A stretch of 22,867 nt of DNA, from assembly GCA_031381685.1 (NCBI GenBank), contig JANMYF010000350.1:1-22867 (forward strand). Reading direction: 5' to 3'. Both the position numbers and the translations under genes were made by a program. Below are positions 1 through 6,595 of this stretch, piece by piece (the first letter of the stretch is position 1; every line of letters starts with the position of its first letter). Below the pieces are notes generated by a model. It saw only the letters and a list, made by a program, of their open reading frames with translations. It was not told where the DNA came from and did not search any database. Origin of the DNA: JANLQX01 sp031381685 (lineage in GTDB: Bacteria; Actinomycetota; Acidimicrobiia; Acidimicrobiales; JANYDT01).

Positions 1-160
1 CTCGGGACACTCCTCGGGCAAATCGACCTGAACTTCTCTTTTCTTTTCGGTGGTTGGTGAGACGCAATGCCGGACGTGGTCGGATACCCACTTCGGGACC
101 GAGGACCGGTGGTGAGGACATCTGGAAAATTCCAGCCCGTACCAACGACGCCCCCGGGAG

Positions 161-194
161 AGTGTCGGCCCAGGCCTGCGCCTGTGCCGACACT
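161..194 (-). terminator. Hairpin downstream of the CHRD gene
   Basis: The 9-bp arms AGTGTCGGC (161-169) and GCCGACACT (186-194) are followed inward by CAGGC/GCCTG after one C/T mismatch, leaving a 4-nt loop. It lies about 45 bp past the stop codon of the CHRD gene on the minus strand. There is no T-run after the stem, so this is a candidate stem-type terminator rather than a classical intrinsic one. Confidence 0.5.
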
Positions 195-239
195 TCACCT
201 CACAGTAGCCACGGTCGCGGCTACATCCGATGCCACCGC

Positions 240-746
240 TCAGCCCTGCGGAGCGAGCTGTCCGCGGATTGCACCTCCCGGGTATTCGGCGTTGTGTACG
301 TTCACGTAGTAATCCTGCGGGTTGGCCAGGATTTCTGCCACGGTGGCGCCACCGGAGAACTTGCCCGGCTCGCCTTCGGTCAGGCAATCGGCGGCGTTCC
401 CATCGGCCGGAGCGGCGAGGTTGACGACGACGGGGCCATTCGAGCCCGCTGCCGCCTCGTGGATGTGCGCAGCCTTTGCTGTCCCGATCTTGCTCACCGT
501 GAGCACGTAGCAAAGGGTTTTCGTATCTCCATCGATCCCAAACACGTACGCCTCGCCCTTACCGTTCGGATCTCCGACGATTCGCGAGTCGGTGGCAGTG
601 GTCGAGACCTCGTTGCGGCCATCGAGCGTTGCGGTGAGAACCGTGTTCTCATGCCCGGCCGAGGCCACGGTCGCCATGCCCACTGCGAGAGCTATCGATG
701 CCACAGCCGACGCCCCCAACACCTTCAGTTTTGTTCGCTTGTGCAT
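240..746 (-). CDS. Secreted CHRD-domain protein
   Basis: This 168-aa protein begins with a typical Sec signal peptide: a basic MHKRTK start, a hydrophobic stretch over about residues 9-30 and an ASA-type cleavage site near residue 30. The mature part is one CHRD (chordin) domain. Landmarks are a TATLDGRNEV-like beginning, KAAHIHEAAAG in the middle and DYYVNVHNAEYPGGAIRGQL at the end, the usual signature of bacterial CHRD proteins. An AAGGA ribosome site precedes the ATG. CHRD proteins are extracellular beta-proteins of uncertain role; no enzymatic function is claimed. The gene stands alone, divergent from the reductase gene to its right. A stem-loop follows its stop codon. Confidence 0.85.
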   Translation of the reverse strand: MHKRTKLKVLGASAVASIALAVGMATVASAGHENTVLTATLDGRNEVSTTATDSRIVGDPNGKGEAYVFGIDGDTKTLCYVLTVSKIGTAKAAHIHEAAAGSNGPVVVNLAAPADGNAADCLTEGEPGKFSGGATVAEILANPQDYYVNVHNAEYPGGAIRGQLAPQG

Positions 747-1069
747 ACAGATCCTTCGTCTTCGGTTCCGCAGACGATCCGCGGTGTAGCTAGTTCGTTG
801 CCGTCAAACGGCTGGATCACGGTGTCCGACACATTTTGCGCCCGTGCCGTGTGCCTGCTCTTTTCACGATCCCTTTCACGTCGTGTCGGCAATGCTGACG
901 GGGAAGGTCGCCTGCGCCGTTCCCGGATTTTGTGCCGGGGCATCGCACGGAACGCCAACATCTGGCCGAGTCGCCTCCCGAACCCTGTTCGGTCGAGATA
1001 CGCCGCCGGCTGCGCTCAGCCCTGGGAGCGATGATGATCGGCGCGACGCGCCGCGTTACGCTCTAGCGG
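747..1069. other. Intergenic region between divergent CHRD and reductase genes
   Basis: This stretch must carry the promoters of the CHRD gene (-) and of the reductase gene (+). I see no convincing reading frame. The open frames here lack ribosome sites and have no recognisable protein features. The only distinct signal is the TATCGT/ACGTTAC motif at its right end, listed separately. Confidence 0.4.
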
Positions 1070-1085
1070 TATCGTGACACGTTAC
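1070..1085 (+). promoter_or_regulatory. TATCGT..ACGTTAC motif upstream of first reductase
   Basis: The sequence TATCGTGACACGTTAC lies about 43 bp before the ATG at 1128. Its first six bases fit the actinobacterial -10 consensus TANNNT. A near-identical motif with a 2-bp insertion lies upstream of the next gene, the CGNR-type regulator (1880-1897). The repetition suggests either a shared promoter class or an operator bound by one regulator. This is inference from two occurrences only. Confidence 0.4.
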
Positions 1086-1127
1086 AGCAACTGTGCCGCG
1101 TTCTCTCCCCGTCCATTGGAGTCAGCC

Positions 1128-1787
1128 ATGTCCCAAGTTCGTGTACAAAACTTCTCGATCTCGCTGGACGGGTTCGGAACCGGCGAAGGCCTGACGTTAG
1201 ACGCCCCGTTCGGGCACGCAGGCCATCGTCTGTCCGAGTGGCTGATCGGCACCCAGTTTGGCCACTCCGTCATCATGGGTAAGCCTGGCGGCTCGACCGG
1301 TGTCGACAACGCGTTCGCGGAACACCTGATGGTCGGGTGCGGTGCCGAGATCATGGGCCGGGGCAAGTTCGGCCCGCAGACCGGCCCGTGGACCGACATC
1401 GGCACCGACGACGAGTGGCGTGGCTGGTGGGGCCCGAACCCGCCGTTCCACACGCCGGTGTTCGTGCTTACGCATCACACGCGCCCCACGCTCGAGATGG
1501 AGGGCGGCAACGTGTTCCACTTCATCGACGCCTCTCCGCAGGAGGCGCTCGACCTCGCCCGAGAGGCGGCCGGGGACCTCGACGTGCGCATCGGCGGTGG
1601 CGTCAAGGTGGTACGTGACTTCCTCGCCGCCGATCTCATCGACAGGATGCACGTCGTGCAGGTGCCGATCCTGCTCGGCCGCGGCGTTCGCCTGTGGGAC
1701 GGCCTTGAAGGCATGGAGGAGCGCTTCGACATCGAGTCGGTCTCGTCGCCGAGCGGCGTCACCCACATGACCTTCACCCGTCGATAA
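1128..1787 (+). CDS. RibD C-terminal/DHFR-like reductase family protein
   Basis: Using the ATG at 1128 (MSQVRVQNFSISLDGFG), the protein is 219 aa. A longer frame reaches 1074, but homologues start with this 'xSLDGF' beta-strand, and the extension has no family features. It shows the dihydrofolate-reductase-like fold of the RibD C-terminal family: NFSISLDGF at the N-terminus, a central PVFVLTHHTRPT strand, and a C-terminal block with the glycine-rich RIGGG followed by LIDRMHVVQVPILLGRGVRLWD. The family binds NADPH, but most members have unknown substrates, and resistance to antifolates should not be assumed. The CGNR-type regulator follows in the same direction after about 170 bp. The two share an upstream motif, so they may be co-regulated. 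Confidence 0.85.
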   Translation: MSQVRVQNFSISLDGFGTGEGLTLDAPFGHAGHRLSEWLIGTQFGHSVIMGKPGGSTGVDNAFAEHLMVGCGAEIMGRGKFGPQTGPWTDIGTDDEWRGWWGPNPPFHTPVFVLTHHTRPTLEMEGGNVFHFIDASPQEALDLAREAAGDLDVRIGGGVKVVRDFLAADLIDRMHVVQVPILLGRGVRLWDGLEGMEERFDIESVSSPSGVTHMTFTRR

Positions 1788-1879
1788 CCGACCCTGCGGA
1801 CGAGCCGACCACCTCTCCCCGAAGCCCCGGACCTGGCCGACGGATGTTCGCACAGTTCTTAGGGATGTAACTACCGTCA

Positions 1880-1897
1880 TATCGTATGAGACGTTAC
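1880..1897 (+). promoter_or_regulatory. TATCGT..ACGTTAC motif with 6-bp inverted arms upstream of regulator
   Basis: TATCGTATGAGACGTTAC repeats the motif at 1070-1085. Here it is embedded in a small inverted repeat, ATCGTA (1881-1886) and TACGAT (1895-1900). It lies about 60 bp before the ATG of the CGNR-type regulator. A regulator binding both its own promoter and that of the upstream reductase would explain the pair, but this is unproven. Confidence 0.45.
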
Positions 1898-1956
1898 GAT
1901 GTGCGCCTCGGTGTCGGGGCGAGCCCGTCGCTGCGCGATTTCGAGGCTGGTCACGA

Positions 1957-2529
1957 ATGCCGAACGCAACACACTCCTCGATTCCCTCCCATCCCAGCGA
2001 CCACCTCTGCATCGATCTCGTCAACAGCACGTTCACGGACTACCTCGGCATTGGCGAGCCGGTCGATCGAGTCTCGTCCCAAGAGTGGCAGCAGTGGTTC
2101 TTCAGACGTCTCGGGCTGCGTCGTCTGCCCTCCGAGGTTGCGATCGAAGACCTAGTCACGCTGCGTCGCGATCTCCGGCGCATCCTGGAGAAGTGGTCCT
2201 TCGGTACCGAACTCAGCGCTCGCGACGCCCAACCGCTCGACCGTCGTGTCCGGCAGGCCACTCTCCGGCAGCGTGTGAGTTCCACGGAGTTCGGAATCGA
2301 GACACTGCATGAGCCCGTAAACGAAGACTGGACGTGGGTACTTGCGACCGTCACCGCCTCGGCGGTCGACCTCCTCACTGCGGGCGACCCAAAGCGCCTG
2401 AAGACGTGCGGCAACGCAGAGTGCAGTTGGATGTTCTACGACAACACGATCAATCGGTCCAAGCAGTTCTGCTCAACGTCCCCCTGCGGATCGCTCATGA
2501 GGGTGCGACGGTTCCGCGAGCGGGAGTGA
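1957..2529 (+). CDS. ABATE/CGNR zinc-finger family regulator, variant motif
   Basis: This 190-aa protein has the architecture of the CGNR family. An N-terminal ABATE-like helical domain (HLCIDLVNSTFTDYLG near the start, ALRRDLRRIL-type helices in the middle) is followed by a C-terminal zinc finger. The finger begins RLKTCGNAECSWMFYDNTINRSKQFCS and ends CGSLMRVRRFRERE. Four cysteines (CGNAEC and FCSTSPC) are present, so zinc binding is plausible. The namesake CGNR tetrapeptide is CGSL here, so the Asn-Arg pair is lost while the basic VRRFR tail is kept. Family members are regarded as DNA-binding transcription factors. Its position behind a DHFR-like reductase with a shared promoter motif suggests local regulation. 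Confidence 0.8.
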   Translation: MPNATHSSIPSHPSDHLCIDLVNSTFTDYLGIGEPVDRVSSQEWQQWFFRRLGLRRLPSEVAIEDLVTLRRDLRRILEKWSFGTELSARDAQPLDRRVRQATLRQRVSSTEFGIETLHEPVNEDWTWVLATVTASAVDLLTAGDPKRLKTCGNAECSWMFYDNTINRSKQFCSTSPCGSLMRVRRFRERE

Positions 2530-2626
2530 GCTCCGATCGGACAGGACCACGAGCAGCGCGCACTGCACCTTCGCCGTGTCCTCCGGCGGTTGGCCGCCGC
2601 GCCTCACCCTCCGATTGCCACGGAGG

Positions 2627-3457
2627 TCAGCCAAGTCGCCCGTGTGCGTGGAGCACCTGTAACGCTCTCAGGGTCACCAGGCCGCGCCATTCGCTGGCCT
2701 GCCCGGGTGCCCACGCAGCCCAGTCGAAGGTCCATCCGCCGTCGTCGTGTTGGGCGGCTTCCAGCTCATCGAGGCCGACCCGGATCTGGTCGTCGGTAAA
2801 CAGCACGCGGCTGCGAGCCTCCGGGCGCGGGGACAAGGTCAGCGCGGTGAGCTTCTCGTCGGCGGTGCCGCCCTTGACGGGCACGGACCCGTCCGGCCGG
2901 AGCAACGGCCGCAGCGTCTCCATGACCTCGGCCGCCCGCCCCTCCTCGGGGGTGCGGTCGAGGAAGTCGAGCGCGTACTTGAACCAGTAGCCCTGCAGAT
3001 CGCCGGCGGGCTCCAGCCGCCGCCAGCACCAGTCCGACGCGGTTGCGGAGGCGAGCAAAGCCGCGAACCCGAACGTGAGGTGCGAGCCCCCGTGGCCATG
3101 AACCATCCACGGAGCGAGGGGGTACGCGGCCGCCCCCGGCAGCACGAACGGAACGCCACCATCCGGCTCGGCCACGCTTGCGACCCATGCCGAAATGTCG
3201 GCGCGCGCATCGTCCAGCGCGCCGAGCTCATCCAGGACCTCGAGCGCGTGCAGCGTCGCAGTGGTCTCGCTCTCCGGTCCGCGTGCGTCCGGTTCGAGTG
3301 CGTGCCCGTACCCGCCGTCGGCGTTCCGGTAAGCGGCAAGCGCAGCGAGCGCCGGTCCCGCGGGCGCGTCGTGCAGGAGCACCGCCGTCCGGTGCCGGTC
3401 GAGCAACCGGGCCGACGAATAGATGAAGCGCTCTGCGGAACGCACGTCGACAGCCAT
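2627..3457 (-). CDS. Alpha/alpha-toroid (prenyltransferase/squalene-cyclase-like) protein
   Basis: This 276-aa protein begins MAVDVRSAERFIYSSARLLD. It contains repeated motifs of the terpenoid-cyclase/prenyltransferase toroid fold: YRNADGGYGHALEPD near residue 45, EPDGGVPFVLPG near 98, and DDGGWTFDWAAW near 240. Between them are helical repeats of the type ALEVLDELG. Such 'DGG[WY]' repeats are the QW-like elements of the superfamily. The catalytic DXDD of squalene cyclases is not seen, so this belongs to the soluble hypothetical group rather than to true cyclases. It converges with the CGNR gene and has no same-strand partner immediately upstream; the 560 bp upstream hold pseudogene debris. 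Confidence 0.75.
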   Translation of the reverse strand: MAVDVRSAERFIYSSARLLDRHRTAVLLHDAPAGPALAALAAYRNADGGYGHALEPDARGPESETTATLHALEVLDELGALDDARADISAWVASVAEPDGGVPFVLPGAAAYPLAPWMVHGHGGSHLTFGFAALLASATASDWCWRRLEPAGDLQGYWFKYALDFLDRTPEEGRAAEVMETLRPLLRPDGSVPVKGGTADEKLTALTLSPRPEARSRVLFTDDQIRVGLDELEAAQHDDGGWTFDWAAWAPGQASEWRGLVTLRALQVLHAHGRLG

Positions 3458-3545
3458 GCCATCGACAGTAGAGACCCTCAGCCCGCGGCGACTTCCACAA
3501 ATCGGACGTCCGCGGATCAGACCGCGACGAATCCGTCGAGGTACA

Positions 3546-3632
3546 AGCGACGGTCTCGGGCTTCGGTCCCCACTTCTCGGCGACGGAGCACATCGCTTCC
3601 CACTGCGGACGTTCCATTCGCTCGCTCATCGA
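3546..3632 (-). mobile_element. Possible IS3-type transposase OrfA remnant
   Basis: On the minus strand the frame beginning MSERMERPQWEAMC continues as SVAEKWGPKPETV. This resembles the helix-turn-helix core of IS3-family OrfA proteins, typically 'QW.AI.SVAEKLG..PETLR.W'. Only about 30 residues are recognisable, and the sequence after PETV loses the pattern. It abuts the broken end of the beta-lactamase-like pseudogene, which would fit an insertion followed by deletion. The match is from memory of the family pattern and is not proven. Confidence 0.35.
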
Positions 3633-3650
3633 GGATGAGGTCGGTCCGAT

Positions 3651-3990
3651 CTGGTTGAGCAGGTCGCGCAGAGTGAGCGGCCGTCGCTCCGGACAGGCTG
3701 GTCCAGGCCGCCGTGCGGGTCGGGCAGGAGCCGGGCTCGCGAGCTCGGGCCGGACACCGTCCACCGGGTCGTCCAGCCCGAGCAGGCCCTGCTCGACGAG
3801 GTGAGCGCGGCGACAGCCACGATCGGTTCGACACCGATGCCACGCTGACGAAGACGTTGTCCGGCATCGATGATCAGCGAGGCGTGGGTCGAGCCAGCCG
3901 GCCGCGCCACGCACCGACTCGCTGCCCACGCTGAGCGCCCACGCCACGCCCCCGGAGCCGTCGGCGACGCATTGTCCACCACATCCTGGA
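3651..3990 (-). pseudogene. Beta-lactamase-related serine hydrolase, N-terminal fragment with several frameshifts
   Basis: Recognisable class C beta-lactamase/esterase segments occur in order, but in different frames of the minus strand. These are IQDVVDNASPTAPG, then VAWALSVGSESVRGAAGWLD, then MPDNVF...ASVS, then PIVAVAAL, then LVEQGLLGLDDPVDGVRPELASP, then LPDPHGGLDQPV, then RPLTLRDLLNQ. At least five frame changes are needed. One falls in the SxxK active-site motif: the bases after ASVS read as though an A were missing from the Lys codon (about 3825-3833). The body after LLNQ is absent and is replaced by the transposase-like remnant. An intact protein would be roughly 350-400 aa, so this is a dead, truncated gene. 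Confidence 0.75.
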
Positions 3991-4019
3991 TGACGTGAAC
4001 GCTTCGACGGCCAGTTCCG

Positions 4020-4793
4020 TCAACGTGGCGCCCTAGGTCGGGCTGTTGCTACGGCGGCGACAGCGTGCGACGGAGCTCGTGGAGCGTGCGGCGCGTCGGC
4101 TCGTCGAGCCCGGCGAGACAGTGGTCGACTTTCGTCGCTGGACATCGGACACCTCTCTTGGTTGGTGGGAACGGGTGATGTGCGGCCCAGGACGCACTCG
4201 AGATAGCGCCGCAGGTGGTCGATCGCCTCGAACACCACGGCCGGGTCGTCGGCGGCTTTGGAGAGCACGAACGCACCCTGCAGCACGATCTGGGTGTGTC
4301 GGGCCAGGCTCGCGGCGCTGGCGTCGGACCCGCTGGGGCTGGCGGCGAGGGCTGCTGCCAGGTCAGCTTCGAGGGTCTCCGCGTGACCGAAGATGCTCGC
4401 CGCGCAGGCCTGGCGCACTGGCGGCGAGGTGTCGAACGCTTCCTGGACCATCGTGCCGACGAGGCACGTGAACTCGGCGGGGGCACCCCTGATCAGCGAC
4501 GCCCGAAAGTCGAGATAGGCGAAGACTCGGTCAGCGGAATCGACGGGGTCGTGATACGGCGCTGCTTCGAACAGGGCGCCGGTGACCGCCGACCAGTGCT
4601 CCGCCGCAGCGACCGCCAGATCCTCTTTCGAGGAGAAGTGGTGAAAGAACGCACCCTTGCTCACCCCCGCCGCTTCACACAGGTCGTCCACCGTCGTGGC
4701 GTGCAACCCCCGAGCCCGGATGACCGCCAACGCAGCCTCGAGCAACGCGGTCCTCGTCGCCTCGGGGCTCGATCGCCGGGCGGCTGGGCTCAC
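4020..4793 (-). CDS. TetR/AcrR family transcriptional regulator with read-through tail
   Basis: The frame encodes 257 aa from a GTG at 4793 that overlaps the TGA of the upstream VOC gene (GTGA), so the two are translationally coupled. The N-terminus is a standard TetR helix-turn-helix: ALLEAALAVIRARGLHATTVDDLCEAAGVSKGAFFHHFSSKEDLAVAA. It is followed by a helical ligand-binding domain ending near RRYLECVLG at about residue 208. The family norm is about 190-210 aa. The last 45 or so residues are Arg/Ala-rich and come from reading on, in the wrong frame, through a decayed DUF1801 gene, so the original stop has been lost. It probably represses the divergent operons through the 24-bp palindrome at 5258-5281. 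Confidence 0.85.
   Translation of the reverse strand: MSPAARRSSPEATRTALLEAALAVIRARGLHATTVDDLCEAAGVSKGAFFHHFSSKEDLAVAAAEHWSAVTGALFEAAPYHDPVDSADRVFAYLDFRASLIRGAPAEFTCLVGTMVQEAFDTSPPVRQACAASIFGHAETLEADLAAALAASPSGSDASAASLARHTQIVLQGAFVLSKAADDPAVVFEAIDHLRRYLECVLGRTSPVPTNQERCPMSSDESRPLSRRARRADAPHAPRAPSHAVAAVATARPRAPR
4049..4145 (-). pseudogene. DUF1801 (YdhG-like) gene stub
   Basis: A ribosome site (GAGAGG) and an ATG at 4145 start MSS, after which a one-base shift is needed. The next frame reads TKVDHCLAGLDEPTRRTLHELRRTL, the typical N-terminus of DUF1801 proteins ('V..YLA.L.EP.R..LE.LR..I'). It ends after about 30 residues, and the remaining ~80-100 aa of the family are missing. It lies directly after the TetR gene in the same direction. 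Its loss is what lengthens the TetR reading frame. Confidence 0.6.
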
Positions 4794-5251
4794 CTAGGCG
4801 CACCGTCGGCCGCGGCACGCAAGACGCCCAGGTCGAGCTTGCGCATTTTCATCATGGCGTCGGTGGCGCGGGCCGCTCGCTGCGGATCCGGATCGCCGAG
4901 GATCGAGCCGAGCTCGGTCGGCACGATCTGCCACGACAACCCGAAGCGGTCCTTCAACCACCCACACATGCTCTCCTGCCCACCGTCGGTCAGCGCCGAC
5001 CAGTAGTGGTCGACCTCGGCCTGGTCGGCACACGGAACCACCATCGACACGGCTTCGGTGAACTCGAACTGCGGCCCGCCGTTCAGGGCCTGGAACGACG
5101 AACCCATCAGCGTGAAGTGGACCATCAGCGGCGAGCCGTCCGGGCCGGGCATCACGGCGTCGATGTGTGAGTCCGGGAACAGCGACACGTAGAACTCGAC
5201 CGCCTCCAGACCGTCGGAGTCGAACCACAGGCACGGGGTGATTGTCGTCAT
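4790..5251 (-). CDS. PhnB-like VOC superfamily protein
   Basis: Starting at the ATG at 5251 (MTTITPCLWFDSDGLEAVEFY), the protein is 153 aa. An upstream in-frame extension would run through the operator and is rejected. It matches the PhnB/'3-demethylubiquinone-9 3-methyltransferase-like' VOC group: PCLWFD, AVEFYVSLFPDSHI, GSSFQALNGGPQFEFTEAVSMVVPC, DHYWSALTDGGQESMCGWLKDRFGLSWQIVP and a C-terminal ATDAMMKMRKLDLGVLRAA. The family name is historical and methyltransferase activity is not implied. It is the first gene of a minus-strand operon with the TetR regulator and diverges from a reductase-VOC operon. VOC proteins paired with TetR genes often bind or modify small toxic molecules. Confidence 0.9.
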   Translation of the reverse strand: MTTITPCLWFDSDGLEAVEFYVSLFPDSHIDAVMPGPDGSPLMVHFTLMGSSFQALNGGPQFEFTEAVSMVVPCADQAEVDHYWSALTDGGQESMCGWLKDRFGLSWQIVPTELGSILGDPDPQRAARATDAMMKMRKLDLGVLRAAADGAPR

Positions 5252-5257
5252 GTGGGC

Positions 5258-5281
5258 AACATACCAACTAGTTGGTATGTT
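5258..5281. promoter_or_regulatory. Perfect 24-bp palindrome, probable TetR operator
   Basis: The half-site AACATACCAACT is followed directly by its exact reverse complement, giving a 24-bp perfect inverted repeat with no spacer. It begins 7 bp upstream of the ATG of the minus-strand VOC gene and 40 bp before the ATG of the plus-strand reductase. One bound dimer could therefore block both promoters. The core ACCAACTAGTTGGT resembles operators of autoregulating TetR proteins, and a TetR gene is the second gene of the left operon. Confidence 0.75.
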
Positions 5282-5320
5282 CAAGAACGCTTGCCAGAGC
5301 ACGACCCGAAAGGCCCACCG

Positions 5321-5869
5321 ATGCCACGTCCCATCACCGCCCACCTGTTCTCCTCCATCAACGGGGTGTCGGAGTCACCGCACCTGTTCCAGTTCGACGC
5401 GTTCGGCGAGACCGACGGGCAACTGATGGACCGAGCGTTGACCGGCGTCACCGACGTGCTGATCGGGCGATGCCTCTGGGAGGAATGGTCGCAGTACTGG
5501 CCGACCAAGACCGACGACGGGTTCGGCTCGTTCATCAACCCGGTCCGCAAACACGTCCTGTCGTCGACGTTGACCGGCGAACTCGACTGGAACAGCCACG
5601 TGATCGAGGGCGACCCGCTCGACTACACCCGGCAGCTCGCCGCATCCGACGAGCCCGGCGGCATCATCGTCGCCGGTGGCGTGGAGACAGTCCGCAGGTT
5701 GTTTCTCGCCGGTGTCGTCGACACGCTGACACTCACCGTGCACCCAGTCGTTGCTAGCGCCGGCAAGCGGCTTTTCGACGACACGGTTCCCGTCACGCGG
5801 CTCAACCTGGTCGACCACGTCATCACACCGACCGGCAACGCGGTGCTCACCTATACCCTCCGGTCGTGA
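5321..5869 (+). CDS. RibD C-terminal/DHFR-like reductase family protein (second copy)
   Basis: The ATG at 5321 (MPRPITAHLFSSINGVSESP) gives 182 aa. A frame open from 5252 crosses the palindrome, and an AAGG-containing ribosome site just before 5321 supports the shorter start. Family marks are the HLFSSINGV N-terminal strand, the ALTGVTDVLIGRCLWEEWSQYW helix-strand unit, and the C-terminal GGIIVAGGVETVRRLFLAGVVDTLTLTVHPVVASAGKRLF. The fold is dihydrofolate reductase-like with a probable NADPH site at AGG; the substrate is unknown. It is first in a plus-strand operon, 19 bp before the VOC gene, and is probably controlled by the palindrome. Confidence 0.88.
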   Translation: MPRPITAHLFSSINGVSESPHLFQFDAFGETDGQLMDRALTGVTDVLIGRCLWEEWSQYWPTKTDDGFGSFINPVRKHVLSSTLTGELDWNSHVIEGDPLDYTRQLAASDEPGGIIVAGGVETVRRLFLAGVVDTLTLTVHPVVASAGKRLFDDTVPVTRLNLVDHVITPTGNAVLTYTLRS

Positions 5870-5888
5870 CGAACCAAGGTCAGCGGCC

Positions 5889-6410
5889 ATGAGTTCCAGG
5901 CCGGCGTTCCGGATGGGACGCCTCGATCACGTCCACATCCGCGTGCCCGATCGGGCTGAGGCAGCTCGGTGGTACGCCACCCACCTCGGGTTCGAGCCCG
6001 TCGAGACCTTCGACTTCTGGGCCAGCGGGTTCGAAGGCGGTCCGCTGCAAATCTCCGCCGACGGCGGCCACACAACCCTCGCACTCTTCGAAGTCAGCGA
6101 GGGGCACCCGATGGTTCCCCAACAGACCGGCGTGGCGTTCAGCGTCGATGCCGACATGTTCATGGCGTTCGCCCGCTCGCTGCCCGGTGAGATCGCCGCC
6201 TCGAGCGGTGAGCGCCTGCAGGTCGAAGACCTAATCGACTTCGACCTGTGCTGGGCGTTCGATCTGGCCGATCCGTGGGGCAATCAGTACGAGCTCAACA
6301 GCTACGACTACGAACGCGTCCGGACTGAACTCGTCGATGCCGACGGCCTCGAGCCCGTGCGCTACTGGTCCCGCGAGGTCTACGACGCATACCGCGAGTC
6401 GAACCCGTAA
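5889..6410 (+). CDS. VOC/glyoxalase family protein
   Basis: This 173-aa protein starts at the ATG at 5889 (MSSRPAFRMGRLDHVHIRVPD); an internal Met at 5913 is the alternative. It is a single VOC module pair: LDHVHIRVPDRAEAARWYATHLGFEP at the N-terminus, TTLALFEVSEGH in the middle, and FDLADPWGNQYELNSYDYERVRTEL near the end, typical of glyoxalase/bleomycin-resistance proteins. Candidate metal ligands are the His of LDHVHI and the Glu of NQYELN. It lies 19 bp after the reductase, probably in one operon. The substrate cannot be deduced. Confidence 0.88.
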   Translation: MSSRPAFRMGRLDHVHIRVPDRAEAARWYATHLGFEPVETFDFWASGFEGGPLQISADGGHTTLALFEVSEGHPMVPQQTGVAFSVDADMFMAFARSLPGEIAASSGERLQVEDLIDFDLCWAFDLADPWGNQYELNSYDYERVRTELVDADGLEPVRYWSREVYDAYRESNP

Positions 6411-6595
6411 AAGCCCGCCCTCAACCCAAAGCCAGGCCCACCCTCCCGACTGAAAACCCGCGGTCTGGGCGCGGCACACCAGCGGTCGAGCCCACTCGCT
6501 CGACTGCGCCGGGAGGGCGGGTCGTTGGCGGCCAACGCTCGGGAGGTAGCCGCGGGCTGTGGAGTCCCGTGAGTCACGCACGAGCACTTTGGGAG
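6411..6595. repeat. Cluster of short inverted repeats
   Basis: Three nested or adjacent palindromes occupy this gap. They are CCCGCCCTC (6414-6422) with GAGGGCGGG (6513-6521), GTCGAGC (6485-6491) with GCTCGAC (6498-6504, 6-nt loop), and GTTGGC (6524-6529) with GCCAAC (6531-6536). The gap separates two convergent VOC genes, so a bidirectional terminator is the simplest reading. I see no protein-coding frame here. Confidence 0.4.

Noticed and set aside
54..1034. Long plus-strand open frame of 326 codons opposite the CHRD gene
   Set aside because: It is antisense to a well-supported secreted CHRD protein and has a Ser/Arg-rich composition with no domain features.
1197..2036. 279-codon minus-strand frame opposite the first reductase
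   Set aside because: It is a mirror frame of the RibD/DHFR-like gene; the plus strand carries the family motifs.
6411..6595. Possible integron attC site, given GTTGGC/GCCAAC and other arms
   Set aside because: No matching R-prime/R-double-prime core pair (RYYYAAC and GTTRRRY) in the required arrangement, and no integrase nearby.
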